Part shown: positions 25,065 to 34,300 of the stretch, in pieces
Layout: each line of letters opens with the position of its first letter
How positions within the stretch are numbered: position 1 is the first letter of the stretch
Origin: CAYWFP01 sp964457365
Lineage (GTDB): Bacteria; Planctomycetota; SZUA-567
Reading direction: 5' to 3'
Assembly (NCBI GenBank): GCA_964457365.1
Contig: CAYWFP010000026.1
Coordinates: 1 to 37,552, forward strand
DNA length: 37,552 nucleotides
Notes under the pieces: model-generated
What the model saw: the letters and a program-made list of their open reading frames with translations, nothing else
What the model was told of the DNA's origin: nothing
Database searches by the model: none
Made by a program: the position numbers and the translations under genes

Positions 25065-25775
25065 TCATTCGAGGCCGAGATCGCCGTCGAGGTCGACGGG
25101 GCTGTCGGCCGGCCGGTCGTAGGATTTCTCCTCCAGCGCCTTCTCCTGCTTGGACTGGCCCGTTCCCTCAGCGCCGTTCCCGGTGGCGGTCGCTTGCTTC
25201 TGGGCTTTCTTCTCGGCTTCGGCTTTCTCGCGTTCCTCGCGCTCCTTGCGGCGCTCCTCGTCGCGGGCCTTGCGCTCGGCTTCCTTCTTGGCTTGCTCGA
25301 CGGCCTCGGCCTCCTCGCGCTTCTTCTCCTTGATCTGGCTGGGCAGCATGATGCCGTACTTGGCCCAGTCGCGGTAGAGGCCGAAGCTGGTCAGGCCGAA
25401 GACGAGCACGTGCCCGATCAGCGCGATCAGCAGTCCCTTCACCACGATCGAGCGGTTGACCTCGACCATCAGCTCCGTCGGGTCGCGCACCTCGATGTCG
25501 TCGGTGATGCCCATCTTCTCGGCAAGGACCAGCGTATCCGGCGAGCGGCGCGGTCCGGTCCGCGGCAGCGGCGTCGGCGTCGGCGCGGGCGTCGGCGTCG
25601 GCTCCGCCGGGGCGGGTTGACGTTCGGGCACCAGGATGACGCCGCCGCAGCTCTTGCAGCGGATCTTCTTGCCGGCCTTCTCCGGCGGCAGGCGGTAGGC
25701 CTTGCCGCAGTCGCAACGCGCGGTGATCTTTTCGCTCATGTTCTCCTCGCTCGTGACCATGGGGGATGTCGTCAT
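25065..25775 (-). CDS. Zinc-ribbon / single-TM / TolA-like coiled-coil protein
   Basis: The gene encodes up to 236 residues. Residues 19-47 form a zinc ribbon of the MJ0042 type with Cys21, Cys23, Cys40 and Cys43 (CDCGKAYRLP, then IRCKSCGGVI). A Pro/Thr linker follows (54-72), then one membrane segment (about 112-134, VKGLLIALIGHVLVFGLTSFG). A Lys/Glu/Ala-rich helix (148-194) resembles the middle domain of TolA, and the tail is acidic. By TonB/TolA logic the ribbon is cytoplasmic and the helix periplasmic. It directly follows exbB-exbD-exbD, so it is the likely energy transducer. The start at 25775 has AAGGA at good spacing. The ATG at 25739 (MSEKITARCDCG) is the other option, with GAGGAG only 3 bases away. 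No TonB C-terminal domain is visible. Confidence 0.85.
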   Translation of the reverse strand: MTTSPMVTSEENMSEKITARCDCGKAYRLPPEKAGKKIRCKSCGGVILVPERQPAPAEPTPTPAPTPTPLPRTGPRRSPDTLVLAEKMGITDDIEVRDPTELMVEVNRSIVVKGLLIALIGHVLVFGLTSFGLYRDWAKYGIMLPSQIKEKKREEAEAVEQAKKEAERKARDEERRKEREEREKAEAEKKAQKQATATGNGAEGTGQSKQEKALEEKSYDRPADSPVDLDGDLGLE

Positions 25776-25779
25776 CGTC

Positions 25780-26172
25780 TCATTCCTTGTCGCCGACGAG
25801 CACCAGCTTCGCCTCGACCTCGACGAGCGCGTCGCGGACGGGCTTGACGATCTCCATCGGCAGGTCCTTGTCGACCTTCAGTTCCACGCGCTTGTCCTCG
25901 AGGTTGGCGATGACCACGTCGACCGCCGCGCCGAGGGTCTCCACCGGCACCTCGTTGCCGTGTACCCAGACCGCGCCGTGCTTGTCGACGCTGACGGTGA
26001 CCTTCGCCGGTTCGACGGTGTCGATGTCCGGACTCTGCGGTTTCGCCAGCTCGAGCTTGCTCTGCTTCATGAAGTTCGAGACGAGCATGAAGAAGATGAT
26101 GAGCAGGAAGGCGATGTCGCCCATCGAGGCGACCGGGACCATCACCTTGTAGCTGCGGCGGCGGCGTCTCAT
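25780..26172 (-). CDS. exbD: ExbD/TolR-family protein, second copy
   Basis: The gene encodes 130 residues. A basic N-terminus, one membrane segment with the proton-path aspartate (VASMGDIAFLLIIFFMLVSNF), and a periplasmic domain are seen. The periplasmic domain has the ExbD pattern VSVDKHGAVWVHGNEVPVETL ending VKPVRDALVEVEAKLVLV (split by position). ExbD/TolR works with ExbB/TolQ to couple proton flow to movement of a TonB/TolA-type partner. Its ATG overlaps the stop of the upstream ExbD gene (ATGA), so the two are made together. The motif has Gly before the Asp, unlike its neighbour. Confidence 0.93.
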   Translation of the reverse strand: MRRRRRSYKVMVPVASMGDIAFLLIIFFMLVSNFMKQSKLELAKPQSPDIDTVEPAKVTVSVDKHGAVWVHGNEVPVETLGAAVDVVIANLEDKRVELKVDKDLPMEIVKPVRDALVEVEAKLVLVGDKE

Positions 26173-26603
26173 TTCTTCTCATCCTCCTCGTTCTCGATGA
26201 TCGCCACGATCCCCCCGGCCTCGCTGACGGCGGTGAGGACGCGGAAGTAACGCTCGTAGGGCACGTCGTCGGCGCACTCGACGATGAGGATGCGGTCCTT
26301 CTTCTCCTTGGACTTCAGGTCCAGGGCGAAGAGCTTGTCGCGCAGTTCCGGAAGCGTCAGCTTCGGCGCGTCCTCGTCCTCGCCGTAATGGATCGCGTTC
26401 TTGGCCACGTTGATGGTGTCGACCTTGTCCTCCTCCTCGGCCTTGTCCTCGGGCGGCTTGCCGGCGGGGATGTCCACCAGCGCGCCGGCGGTCTGGACGA
26501 AGGTCGAGGTGAGGATGAAGAAGATGATCAGCAGGAACGCGATGTCCGCGAACGCCGAGACGTCGATGTCGCCGCTTTCGCGGTTCTTCTTCTTGCGCGC
26601 CAT
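26169..26603 (-). CDS. exbD: ExbD/TolR-family protein, first copy
   Basis: The gene encodes 144 residues. The membrane segment is DVSAFADIAFLLIIFFILTSTF with the conserved Asp. The periplasmic part contains a long acidic insert (KPPEDKAEEEDKVDTINVAK) and the late ExbD pattern RILIVECADDVPYERYFRVL (overlapping boundary). It differs clearly from the second copy, so this is an old duplication and the pair may form a hetero-oligomer, as AglQ/AglS are proposed to do in Myxococcus. It lies 9 bases after exbB. Confidence 0.94.
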   Translation of the reverse strand: MARKKKNRESGDIDVSAFADIAFLLIIFFILTSTFVQTAGALVDIPAGKPPEDKAEEEDKVDTINVAKNAIHYGEDEDAPKLTLPELRDKLFALDLKSKEKKDRILIVECADDVPYERYFRVLTAVSEAGGIVAIIENEEDEKK

Positions 26604-26612
26604 GGGAGGCTC

Positions 26613-27254
26613 CTACGCGTCGCGGCCCAGCGAGATGTAATCGATGAGCTCGGTGACGCTGTCGTCGATTTCCAGCTCGAACTGCTCGACGTGCTTGGAG
26701 AAGATGTTATGCGCCACGACCGCGGGAATCGCGATGACCAGCCCCGCGGCGGTGGTGATCAGCGCCTCGGAGATGCCCCCGGCGACCGCGCCCGGTTCGA
26801 GTCCGGCCGTGGCGGCCATCTTGTCGAAGGACTTGATCATGCCCGTCACCGTCCCGGTCATGCCCAGCAGCGGGCTGATGCCGCCGACGAGCATGAGCAG
26901 GTTCAGCCGCTTCTCGAGCGCGCCGAGCACCTTGGGCGCGAAGTCCTCCATGGTCTTGGAGACGTTGAGCTCGATCTCGCCCACCGGGTGGCCGCGCAGC
27001 AGCAGCCGACGGTACTTGCTCAGCCCCGCCAGCAGCACCGCCGCCACCGGGCCCTGCGACTGCTCGCAGGTGCGGATGGCGTCGTCGAGGCGGTCGTCCT
27101 CGAGGAGGTTATTCACCTCCTGTCGCAGCCGCAGCGAGTCGACGTCGGCCGCGCGGAAGGCACGTAGCCGGTCGATGATGATCGAGACGGCCAGGATCGA
27201 CAGGAATACCAGCGGGACCATGATCGGTCCGCCATCGAGAACATACTCGAGCAT
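26613..27254 (-). CDS. exbB: MotA/TolQ/ExbB-family proton channel protein
   Basis: The gene encodes 213 residues. The first membrane segment is PIMVPLVFLSILAVSIIIDRL. A cytoplasmic helical region is followed by two more segments: LMLVGGISPLLGMTGTVTGMI, the family signature, and ISEALITTAAGLVIAIPAVV. It forms the pentameric channel that encloses an ExbD dimer. GAGGAG lies 6 bases before the ATG. A strong -10 element and a hairpin lie just upstream, so it is the first gene of its own transcript. Confidence 0.96.
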   Translation of the reverse strand: MLEYVLDGGPIMVPLVFLSILAVSIIIDRLRAFRAADVDSLRLRQEVNNLLEDDRLDDAIRTCEQSQGPVAAVLLAGLSKYRRLLLRGHPVGEIELNVSKTMEDFAPKVLGALEKRLNLLMLVGGISPLLGMTGTVTGMIKSFDKMAATAGLEPGAVAGGISEALITTAAGLVIAIPAVVAHNIFSKHVEQFELEIDDSVTELIDYISLGRDA

Positions 27255-27283
27255 CGGGTCTCCTCGAATCGGTGACGGGCGGC

Positions 27284-27303
27284 CCGGGCGGACACCCGCC
27301 CGG
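27284..27303 (-). other. Perfect GC hairpin in the exbB leader
   Basis: An 8-bp perfect stem (CCGGGCGG/CCGCCCGG) with a 4-nt loop lies about 30 bases before the exbB ATG and only a few bases after the predicted RNA start. No T-run follows. A 5'-terminal hairpin of this type would be expected to protect the mRNA from decay. It could instead end transcripts coming from the upstream TPR genes. Confidence 0.55.
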
Positions 27304-27313
27304 ACATGCCTGC

Positions 27314-27342
27314 ATTATAACCGATCGCGGCGTCGGAAGCAA
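27314..27342 (-). promoter_or_regulatory. Putative promoter of the exbB-exbD-exbD operon
   Basis: Reading the minus strand, TTGCTT (27337-27342) and a perfect TATAAT (27314-27319) are separated by exactly 17 bases. RNA would start near 27307, about 50 bases before exbB. It lies in the 122-bp gap after the TPR gene, the largest gap among the eight minus-strand genes here. Confidence 0.6.
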
Positions 27343-27376
27343 TGCGTGACGTCGGCCGCGGCCGCCGCGGGCGCCG

Positions 27377-29632
27377 TTACTGGCTCCTGCGGTTGACCGA
27401 CTTGAGGAACGTCTTCGCCTTCTCGGCGGCCTTCCCGCCGGGGAACTGCTCCAGGACCTGCCGGAACTTCTGCGCCGCGGTGTCCATATCGCCCATGCGG
27501 TACGCCGAGACGCCCCAGTACAGCAGCATGTCGTCGAGCCAGTCGACGTCCTGGTAGTCCTGGAAGATCCGTTCGAGCGTCTCGATGGCGCGCGGGTAAT
27601 CCTTGTAGGTGATGTAGTACTTGACGATCCGCTTGAGCGACTCGCCGGCGAAGGGCGAGGCCGGGTGCGCCTCGGCGCACTGCTTGTAGGCCATCATCGC
27701 CCGGCTCAGGTCGGGCCGGACCGGTTTCTGGCCCCGGCGCTTGGCCTCCTCGGTGGCCTTCTTGGCCTGCTCGATGGCGATCTCCTCCTGCGCCTTGCCG
27801 ATGGTGAACTGCGCCTCGGCCTTCATCTCGCTGTTGGGCAGGCGCAGGATCGAGGTCAGGATCGGCAGCGCCGCCTGCGGATCGCCCGCCTCGATGCGGG
27901 CGTTGGCGATCTGGAGAAAGGCCTGATCGGCCATGTCCGTGTCCGGGAAGATGCGCGTCAGGTCGAAGCAGACGCTGATGGCCTCCTTGAGCTTGTTCTG
28001 CACCAGCAGCAGCTCCCACTTGAGTTTGTACGCCTGCTCCACCAGGGTGCGGTCGAGGCTGACCTCGGTGCGGATGCCGCGCACCTTGTCGACGCGCAGC
28101 AGGCCCTCGTCGGCCTTGTCGTCGGCCTTGCTCTGCAGCCCCACCTCCTTGAAGATCGAGGCGAGCTGCTTGTAGATCTCCGCCTCGATGAGCAGCTTCT
28201 TGGCCTTGATATCGGGGTCGGTGACGATGTGCTCGGTGACCATGACGTTGGGGATGTCGCCGACGACCACGGTCGCGACGAAGCCGATGTCGCGCGGTTC
28301 CTCGCCGTCGAGATGCATCTCGTCGGTGTATTCGATAACGGCCTTGTCGTTGCTCTGGACGAAGAGCGTTCCCGGTTCGCGCACCGGTTCCTCGCCCTCC
28401 GCGACGATCCGCGGGTGGATACGGCCGGTGAAGATGCCCGTGTGCGGCCCCGTCTCGGTCAGTTCGATCTCGAAGCTGTCGCGCGTCTCCGGCACCACCT
28501 CGTCGTCGAGGAGCACGCCGCGGGCGGTAAAGTCCTCCTCCTCCTCGGGGAGGTATTCCGATTTCACCCGCACCGTCACCGTGTCGGCCTTGTCGCTGAC
28601 GTCGCGGTCGAAGTCCTTGACCTGCAGAAACGCCGGCTGGTTGCCGAAGACGCCGCTGGTGTATTCCTTGAACGCGCCGTCCATGAAGCCGATGGAGGCG
28701 GTCGAGACCATGCGGACGTTGGCGAGCGCCTTCTGGTTGCGCTTGCCGCCTTCGGTGTTCTCGTCGACGTAGAGCACCTGCGCGCGGTCGCCGCCGCGGA
28801 TCTGCAGCGTGCCGTCGCCGGGCGTGGCCGCCCCCAGGGCGGTCTGGACGGTGGCGATGTAGTCCTCGCCGCTCTGGCTCAGCGGCTCGAGCTGCATGCG
28901 CTCCCTGTCGCCGCCCTCGGTGGCCACCGCCACGTGCGCCGCGCCGCCGGTCTTCTCGAGCACCACCAGGTCCTTGTCGTGGATCTTCACCAGCATGCGC
29001 TGGCCGGCCTCGGCGTAGCTCTCGCCGGTGATGTTGGTGGGGACGTTGGTGCCGACCATCTTCAGCGCCTCGACCGACTTGGCCCAGCGGCCGAGCTTGA
29101 AGTGGCACTGGCCGATGTAGTAGTAGGCTTCGTTGGCGAAGACGCTCCACGGATATTCGTTGGTCACCCGGCGCAGCACCATGAACGCCCGGTCGAAGCT
29201 GTTCATGCTGTAGTGGCAGATGCCCTCCTGGTACATCGCCTCGGCGCGCTCATCGGCGTCCTCGGAGTCGGCGGCGTTCTTGAACTGCTTCACCGCCTCG
29301 TCGAAACGCCGCTTGGTGACCAGGTACTTGCCGTGCACCAGGAATGCCCGGAAACGCGCCTTGGCCTCGGGAAACATGCGCGGCACCTGGGCGATCAGCT
29401 TGAGCCCGCGCTCTTCCTGGTTCTGCTCCAGCAGTTCCACCGCGCTGTCGATCATGCGGTTGGCCCGCATCTCCATGCGCGCCTCCTCGCTGCCGGCGCT
29501 GTCGCCGCCGCGCCGCCGCCGCCGCCGCGGGGCCTCCTCCTCGCCGCCGAGGGCGGTGCCCGCGAAGAGGGCCACCGCCAGCGCCAGGATCAAATGCCGC
29601 AGCACGCTGTGTCGCCGGGTCGATCGGTTCAT
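27377..29632 (-). CDS. Secreted TPR protein with a DRD/TETG beta-domain insert
   Basis: The gene encodes 751 residues. The start at 29632 has AAGGA 9 bases upstream and begins a signal peptide (RHLILALAVALFAGTALGG). An Arg-rich segment follows (36-41). TPR-like repeats occupy about 60-215 (FDEAVKQFKNAADS, FDRAFMVLRRVTNEYP, WAKSVEALKMVG) and 480-745 (QAALPILTSILRLP, YPRAIETLERIFQDY, MDTAAQKFRQVLEQFPG). Between them lies an all-beta region (about 220-460) with DFDRDVSDKADTVTVRVKS (341-358), LTETGPHTGIFTGRI (391-405) and DKAVIEYTDE. The same beta modules recur in the giant protein downstream of 37552. It is likely periplasmic or surface-exposed; its function is unknown. Confidence 0.88.
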   Translation of the reverse strand: MNRSTRRHSVLRHLILALAVALFAGTALGGEEEAPRRRRRRGGDSAGSEEARMEMRANRMIDSAVELLEQNQEERGLKLIAQVPRMFPEAKARFRAFLVHGKYLVTKRRFDEAVKQFKNAADSEDADERAEAMYQEGICHYSMNSFDRAFMVLRRVTNEYPWSVFANEAYYYIGQCHFKLGRWAKSVEALKMVGTNVPTNITGESYAEAGQRMLVKIHDKDLVVLEKTGGAAHVAVATEGGDRERMQLEPLSQSGEDYIATVQTALGAATPGDGTLQIRGGDRAQVLYVDENTEGGKRNQKALANVRMVSTASIGFMDGAFKEYTSGVFGNQPAFLQVKDFDRDVSDKADTVTVRVKSEYLPEEEEDFTARGVLLDDEVVPETRDSFEIELTETGPHTGIFTGRIHPRIVAEGEEPVREPGTLFVQSNDKAVIEYTDEMHLDGEEPRDIGFVATVVVGDIPNVMVTEHIVTDPDIKAKKLLIEAEIYKQLASIFKEVGLQSKADDKADEGLLRVDKVRGIRTEVSLDRTLVEQAYKLKWELLLVQNKLKEAISVCFDLTRIFPDTDMADQAFLQIANARIEAGDPQAALPILTSILRLPNSEMKAEAQFTIGKAQEEIAIEQAKKATEEAKRRGQKPVRPDLSRAMMAYKQCAEAHPASPFAGESLKRIVKYYITYKDYPRAIETLERIFQDYQDVDWLDDMLLYWGVSAYRMGDMDTAAQKFRQVLEQFPGGKAAEKAKTFLKSVNRRSQ

Positions 29633-29676
29633 GCGTCGATTCCTTTCCTTGCGCGCCCCCGCGTCCGGGCGCGGGT

Positions 29677-31302
29677 TCAGAGTTCCTCGTCCTGTACGCC
29701 GCCGCCGGTCTCGATGCCGAGCTCCTCCAGCTTCTGGTGGGCCTTGGAGGCGGCACCGCTTTTCTTCCACTCCGGGTGTTTCAAGATCTGGCGGTACGCC
29801 GAGATGGCGTTCTGGATCTGCCCGTCCTGGTGCTGATACAGCCCGATGTGGTACATCGCCTCGGCGGCCTCGCCGGGGAACATCCCCACCAGTTGCTTCA
29901 GCGTCGCCAGCGCCTTGTCGGCCTTGCCCCACTTGCGGTAGCAGTGCTGGATGCGCCAGAGCGTGCCGGGCGGGCTGTTGATCTCCTGGTAGATGTTGAT
30001 CGCCTGCTCGTAGTTGCGCAGGCGCTCCTCGTAGACCTTGGCCCGCTCGTAGCGGGCCTTGCCGCTCCAGTGGTCGGACTTCAGCGCCTCGATATTCTCG
30101 AGGATCTTGACCGCGTCGTTCCACTTGTGTTCGCTGTGGCCGACCAGTTCGTACTTCTTCCACAGCGCGTACGGCCGGTCGGTCATGCGCTCGATGAGCA
30201 GACGCGCCAGGGTGCCGTTGCCGGCCTCGCGGCAGCGGTCGATCATCCAGGAGTAATTCTTGTTCTTGTCCTTCTCCTCCCACTTCTGCGCGGCGATGAA
30301 GTTGGCCGCCTCCTCCACCAGCGGCTTGATCAGCTTCTGGTCCCGCCAGCGGTGTACCAGGAAGTAGGTCCGGTCCCTGAAGTAGTCCCAGAGCTTGTTC
30401 GTCTGCTCGTAGTATTTCCGCTGCGCGGTATACCAGTCGAGGAAGGCCTTGATGTCCTCCTTCTTCTGCTTGTCGCCGGCGGTGCCCTTGTAGACGCCCC
30501 AGTCGCCGCCGAAGCCGTGGTAGGCCACGTCGCGGACCGCGCTGGCGATGCCGCGGCGCCGGTTGGCGTCGTCGCGCTTGTCTCCGGGGGCCAGCCAGCC
30601 GACGATCAGGTCGTACCGCTGGTCCTTGACGTACTCGCCGATCACCTTGTTGCGCGCGTTCTTCGCCTCGTCCCAGTTGTTCTTGGCGAAGACCTCGTAG
30701 GTCTCCTTCCAGTACTTGATCGCCTGGGGCATCTCGTTGTTGCGCGCGTGGTTGTCCGCCAGGCGGCGGAAGGCCCCGGCGGCGAGGGGGTGGAGCTTGT
30801 AGTCCGGGTCCTCCACCATCGCCTGCATGTCCTTGTAGCCCTGGCGGTCGTCGCCGTTGTCGAAGTGGGCGATGCCGCGCCAGTACTGCGCCGGCGCCGC
30901 GACCCAGATCTCGTCGCCAAAGTAGTCGAGCACCTCGGTGTACTTCTTGATCGCCTCGTGGCGGAGCTTGGCGAAGTGGAGGCTGTGCGCCTGCATGAAG
31001 ACGACGTAGGGCAGGATCGCCGTGTCGCCGTAGTGCGTGCGGAATTTCTCCCACTCCGCGGCCGCGGACTTGAAGGCCTTGGTGTCCACCTTCTGCCAGT
31101 GGTGGCGGCGGGTCTCCTGGCCCTTGTCGAAGAGCTTCATCGCCTTCTGGTACTGGGCGCGCTCGAACTGGTTGAGCAGCTTGAAGTCTTCCTTCGGCAG
31201 GTGCCAGTCCCAGTCGTTGCCCGCCCGGGCCGTCGTCGCCAGGGCGCCCAGGACCAGGATAAGCGCCGGCAGACGGCGTGCGATGTGCTGGATGGTGCGC
31301 AT
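29677..31302 (-). CDS. Secreted TPR-repeat protein
   Basis: The gene encodes 541 residues. A signal peptide (RRLPALILVLGALATTARAG) is followed by helical repeats throughout. Clear TPR units include ILPYVVFMQAHSLHFAKLRH, YEQAINIYQEINSPPG, ADKALATLKQLVGMFPG and IQNAISAYRQILKHPEW. The sequence is rich in Trp, Tyr and Lys. No enzyme motif is seen. GGAGGAG lies 4 bases before the ATG at 31302. It starts 19 bases after the giant gene and ends 44 bases before the next TPR gene, so the three are probably one transcript. A scaffold role in the periplasm is likely. Confidence 0.88.
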   Translation of the reverse strand: MRTIQHIARRLPALILVLGALATTARAGNDWDWHLPKEDFKLLNQFERAQYQKAMKLFDKGQETRRHHWQKVDTKAFKSAAAEWEKFRTHYGDTAILPYVVFMQAHSLHFAKLRHEAIKKYTEVLDYFGDEIWVAAPAQYWRGIAHFDNGDDRQGYKDMQAMVEDPDYKLHPLAAGAFRRLADNHARNNEMPQAIKYWKETYEVFAKNNWDEAKNARNKVIGEYVKDQRYDLIVGWLAPGDKRDDANRRRGIASAVRDVAYHGFGGDWGVYKGTAGDKQKKEDIKAFLDWYTAQRKYYEQTNKLWDYFRDRTYFLVHRWRDQKLIKPLVEEAANFIAAQKWEEKDKNKNYSWMIDRCREAGNGTLARLLIERMTDRPYALWKKYELVGHSEHKWNDAVKILENIEALKSDHWSGKARYERAKVYEERLRNYEQAINIYQEINSPPGTLWRIQHCYRKWGKADKALATLKQLVGMFPGEAAEAMYHIGLYQHQDGQIQNAISAYRQILKHPEWKKSGAASKAHQKLEELGIETGGGVQDEEL

Positions 31303-31321
31303 GATCTCCTCCGCGATTGGT

Positions 31322-34300
31322 CTATTCCTCGATACGGTCGAGCTTCGGATCGGTCAGGTAGCCGCGCGCGAGCTTGGCCTCCTTCGTCTCCGGGTAGTCG
31401 AACTTCAGCTTGGTGAACATGACGAACGCGTCGCGGTACTCGCCGATCTTGTACAGGCAGTCGCCCGACCAGTACATCGCCTTGGGCACGAGGTCCTTGT
31501 TGTCCGCGTACTCGTCGATGAGCTTGCCGAAGGCGTTGATCGCCTCGCGGTACTGCTCCGCGGCGTCGATGGGCATGCGCCCCTTGTTTTTCATCTTGAT
31601 AAAGGCCTGGGCCTGCTTGATGAAGCATTGCGCGCCCAGGAAGAGCACCTTCGCCGCCAGCGGATGGGAGGAATTGTTCCGCTGGAAGCTGAAGAAGATC
31701 TTCCCCGCGACCTGGTACTTGCCGGTCTTGTAGTAATGGTTGCCCAGGCGCACCGTGGCGTCGGAGACCAGCGGGCTTTCGGGGTAGGTGTAGATCAGCT
31801 TGACGTACTCCTCGCTCGCGCGCTCGAAGTCCTCGAGCTTCTGCAGGCAGATCGCCTTCTTGAGCTGCGAGGCCGGGGCGTGCTCGGAGTCGGGCCAGTT
31901 GGTCAGCAGGTTGGTGTACTTGCTGATCGCCTCCTCGTAGAGTTCGCGCTGCTTCGCCTCGTCCTGCTCGTCGGTGGCCAGCTCCTGCGCCAGGTTCGCC
32001 AGCAGGTACTCGCCCTGCGCCACGAGCTTGGTGTGCGGGAAGTCGCGCAGCGCCTCGGTGAGGATGCGCTTGCCTTCGACGATCTTCTCGGCCGACTTCT
32101 CCTTGTCGTCGAGCTTGCGGTAGTCCTTGGCCATCTCGAAAAGCGCCTCGGCCATCAGGAAGCGGACCTTGACGGCCATCTCCGGATCCTTGAACTTCTT
32201 GCTGAAGGCGGCGATCTCCGCGTCGGAGCCGAAGTGGATGCGGCCCGTGGCGTTCACCTCCTTCGCCTCGCCGGGGCTGAAGGTCACCTTGTCGACGTAG
32301 CGGAAGGTCACCTCGTCGCCGAAGGCCGTGTGCAGGATCTCGTCCTCCGGGCTCAGCGATTCGGGTTCCGGCGGCGGCGCGTCGGCGCCTTCGGCGGGGG
32401 CCGAGGCGACCTTGACGTTCCCCGCCTCCGCCGCGGCGGGATCCCAGAACCGCGGCTGCAGGTTGGCGGTGAAGACGCCCGAGTGCGGCAGCGTCTCGCT
32501 CAGCGAGAGCGCCAGTTCATCGCCGGTCTTCTTCGCTTTCACCGTGATGGACACCTTGTCGTTGGCGTCGCTGGTGTCCTGGTCGGGGTCGGTGAGCCGG
32601 ATGTAGAACCGGTCGCCGAGGTGGATCGCCTCCTTCGCCGCCTCGTAGCTGCGGTCCAGCAGTTCGATGCGGCCGGCGCTGACCAGGCGGATGCGTCTCT
32701 CGACGACGTCCTCGCCTTCGCCGCCCGGGACGCGGAGGATCACCGTGTCCGAGCCCGAGACCAGCAGCGTCGGCACGCGGATGGCCGACTCGAGCGCTTT
32801 CTCCTTGTCGAGCTCGAAGGGGTTGATGCCGCCGGTGACGAGGTCGTTCACCGGGTCGCCCGGGCTGCCGATCTGGAGCCGCACCACGCCGGTGAAGACG
32901 CCCTGCGCGAGGATGTCCTCGGCGCGGCGCCGGATCGCGCTCTGGATGCGCAGGTTCTGGTAGCCCTTGCTCCGCGCCAGCCTCTCGAGGTCCTGGAGCT
33001 CCAGCGGAACCTCGAGGCGGTTCGGTTCGCGCTGTTCGGCCTCGGCGGCCTTCAGCTCCGACTCCGCCACCGCCTGCACGTTCAGCGTGCTCCCGGTGTT
33101 GAGCGCCACGGACGGATAGGTCACCTCGAAGAGCAGCGGTGCGTTGATGCTGACGCGGAGTTCCTCCGCCATGGCCTCCTCTTCCTTCGGCGGCACGGCG
33201 ACCACCTCCTCGCGGAAGAACTTCAGCCCCTCGATATCGCGCCCGCGGCTCTTGAGCAGTTCAAGGCGCTTCTTGACTTTATCGCTCTTGTCCTCGACGA
33301 GCTCGATGTGAGTGCGGTAGACCAGCGGCTGGGGCGTGCTGTCGCCCGCGTCGCCGACCTTGTATTCGCGCCGCACCGGGATGCCGGGCTTGGTGTTCTC
33401 CTTGTCGAGGTAGCTGGCGGTGATGACGTCGCCGGGCTGAACCTTGATCGTGTCCTTTCCGGTCGTGTCGCCGGTCTTCAGCAGGGCGTGGAAATGGCCG
33501 GTGTGGATCCCCTCGCCCTCGCGGTGGTGCCGGCCGCGGACCTCCAGCGCCTGCAGTTCCAGCGTCTCGCCGCCGCTGGTCTGCACCCGCACCGCCAGTT
33601 GGTCGGCCTTCTCGCTGAGGTCGGCGTCGTACTCCTCGACGATGATCATCATCGCATCGCTCTTGCGGAAACGCTTGGCCGGCTGGAACTCCGACTCCAT
33701 GCGGTCGTGCCGCTCCACGATCACCTCGTTGTTGATGCTGATCTCGCCGTCGGCGTACTTGGCGTCGAGCGCGGCGTTGAGGGTCTTGATCTCGTGTTCG
33801 GTGTTCTGCTCGTCGGAGTAGTTGATGTCGATAATGTCGCCGGGGCTGACCTCCAGCGTGTCGTTGGTCTGCGCCGCGGAGAAGTCCACCGCCACGGGGA
33901 TGATGGTCTCGCCGTCGGCCGTTTCCACCTTCATGCCCGAGGCGGTGACGCTGTTGCCGGCGTAGCTGTTGAAGACCCAGCGCAGCTTGCGCAGGCGGTC
34001 CTCGCGCTTGATCGCCGCGTCGAAGCTCGTGCCGGTGCGGCGGATCTCGGCCTTGGGCTTGAGGTACTCGGCCAGCTCCGGCACGGCCTCGGGGTCGAAC
34101 CACTCCTCGGGGAAGGGCGCGTAGGTGCCGTCCTCCTGGCGGATGCCGACGGTCACGCGCGACTTGCTCCAGTGGTCGCGGACGTAGAGGTCGTACGTGT
34201 GCCCGCCCTTGGGCAGGTTGATGATCGCCGTCTGCTTGACGCTGCTGTTGTTGATCAGCCCGCCGAGCACCTGGTCGCCGTCGATCAGCAGGTACGCGTA

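Noticed and set aside
23319..25847. An 842-codon plus-strand frame over the DUF4159 and zinc-ribbon genes
   Set aside because: It is antisense to two recognisable proteins and gives low-complexity His/Asp/Gln/Arg-rich text.
25065..27254. An ordinary Tol-Pal or TonB iron-uptake operon
   Set aside because: No TolB, Pal, TonB C-terminal domain or TonB-dependent receptor is present. The zinc ribbon and DUF4159 do not belong to those systems.
27343..27370. An intrinsic terminator after the 751-residue TPR gene
   Set aside because: GC-rich self-complementary sequence is present (CGGCCGCGGCCG), but without a clear stem-loop followed by a T-run.
27377..31054. Reading the two TPR genes as one 1,225-residue protein
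   Set aside because: The same frame is open upstream by chance. A ribosome site and signal peptide at 29632, and a separate real gene in another frame (29677-31302), show two proteins.
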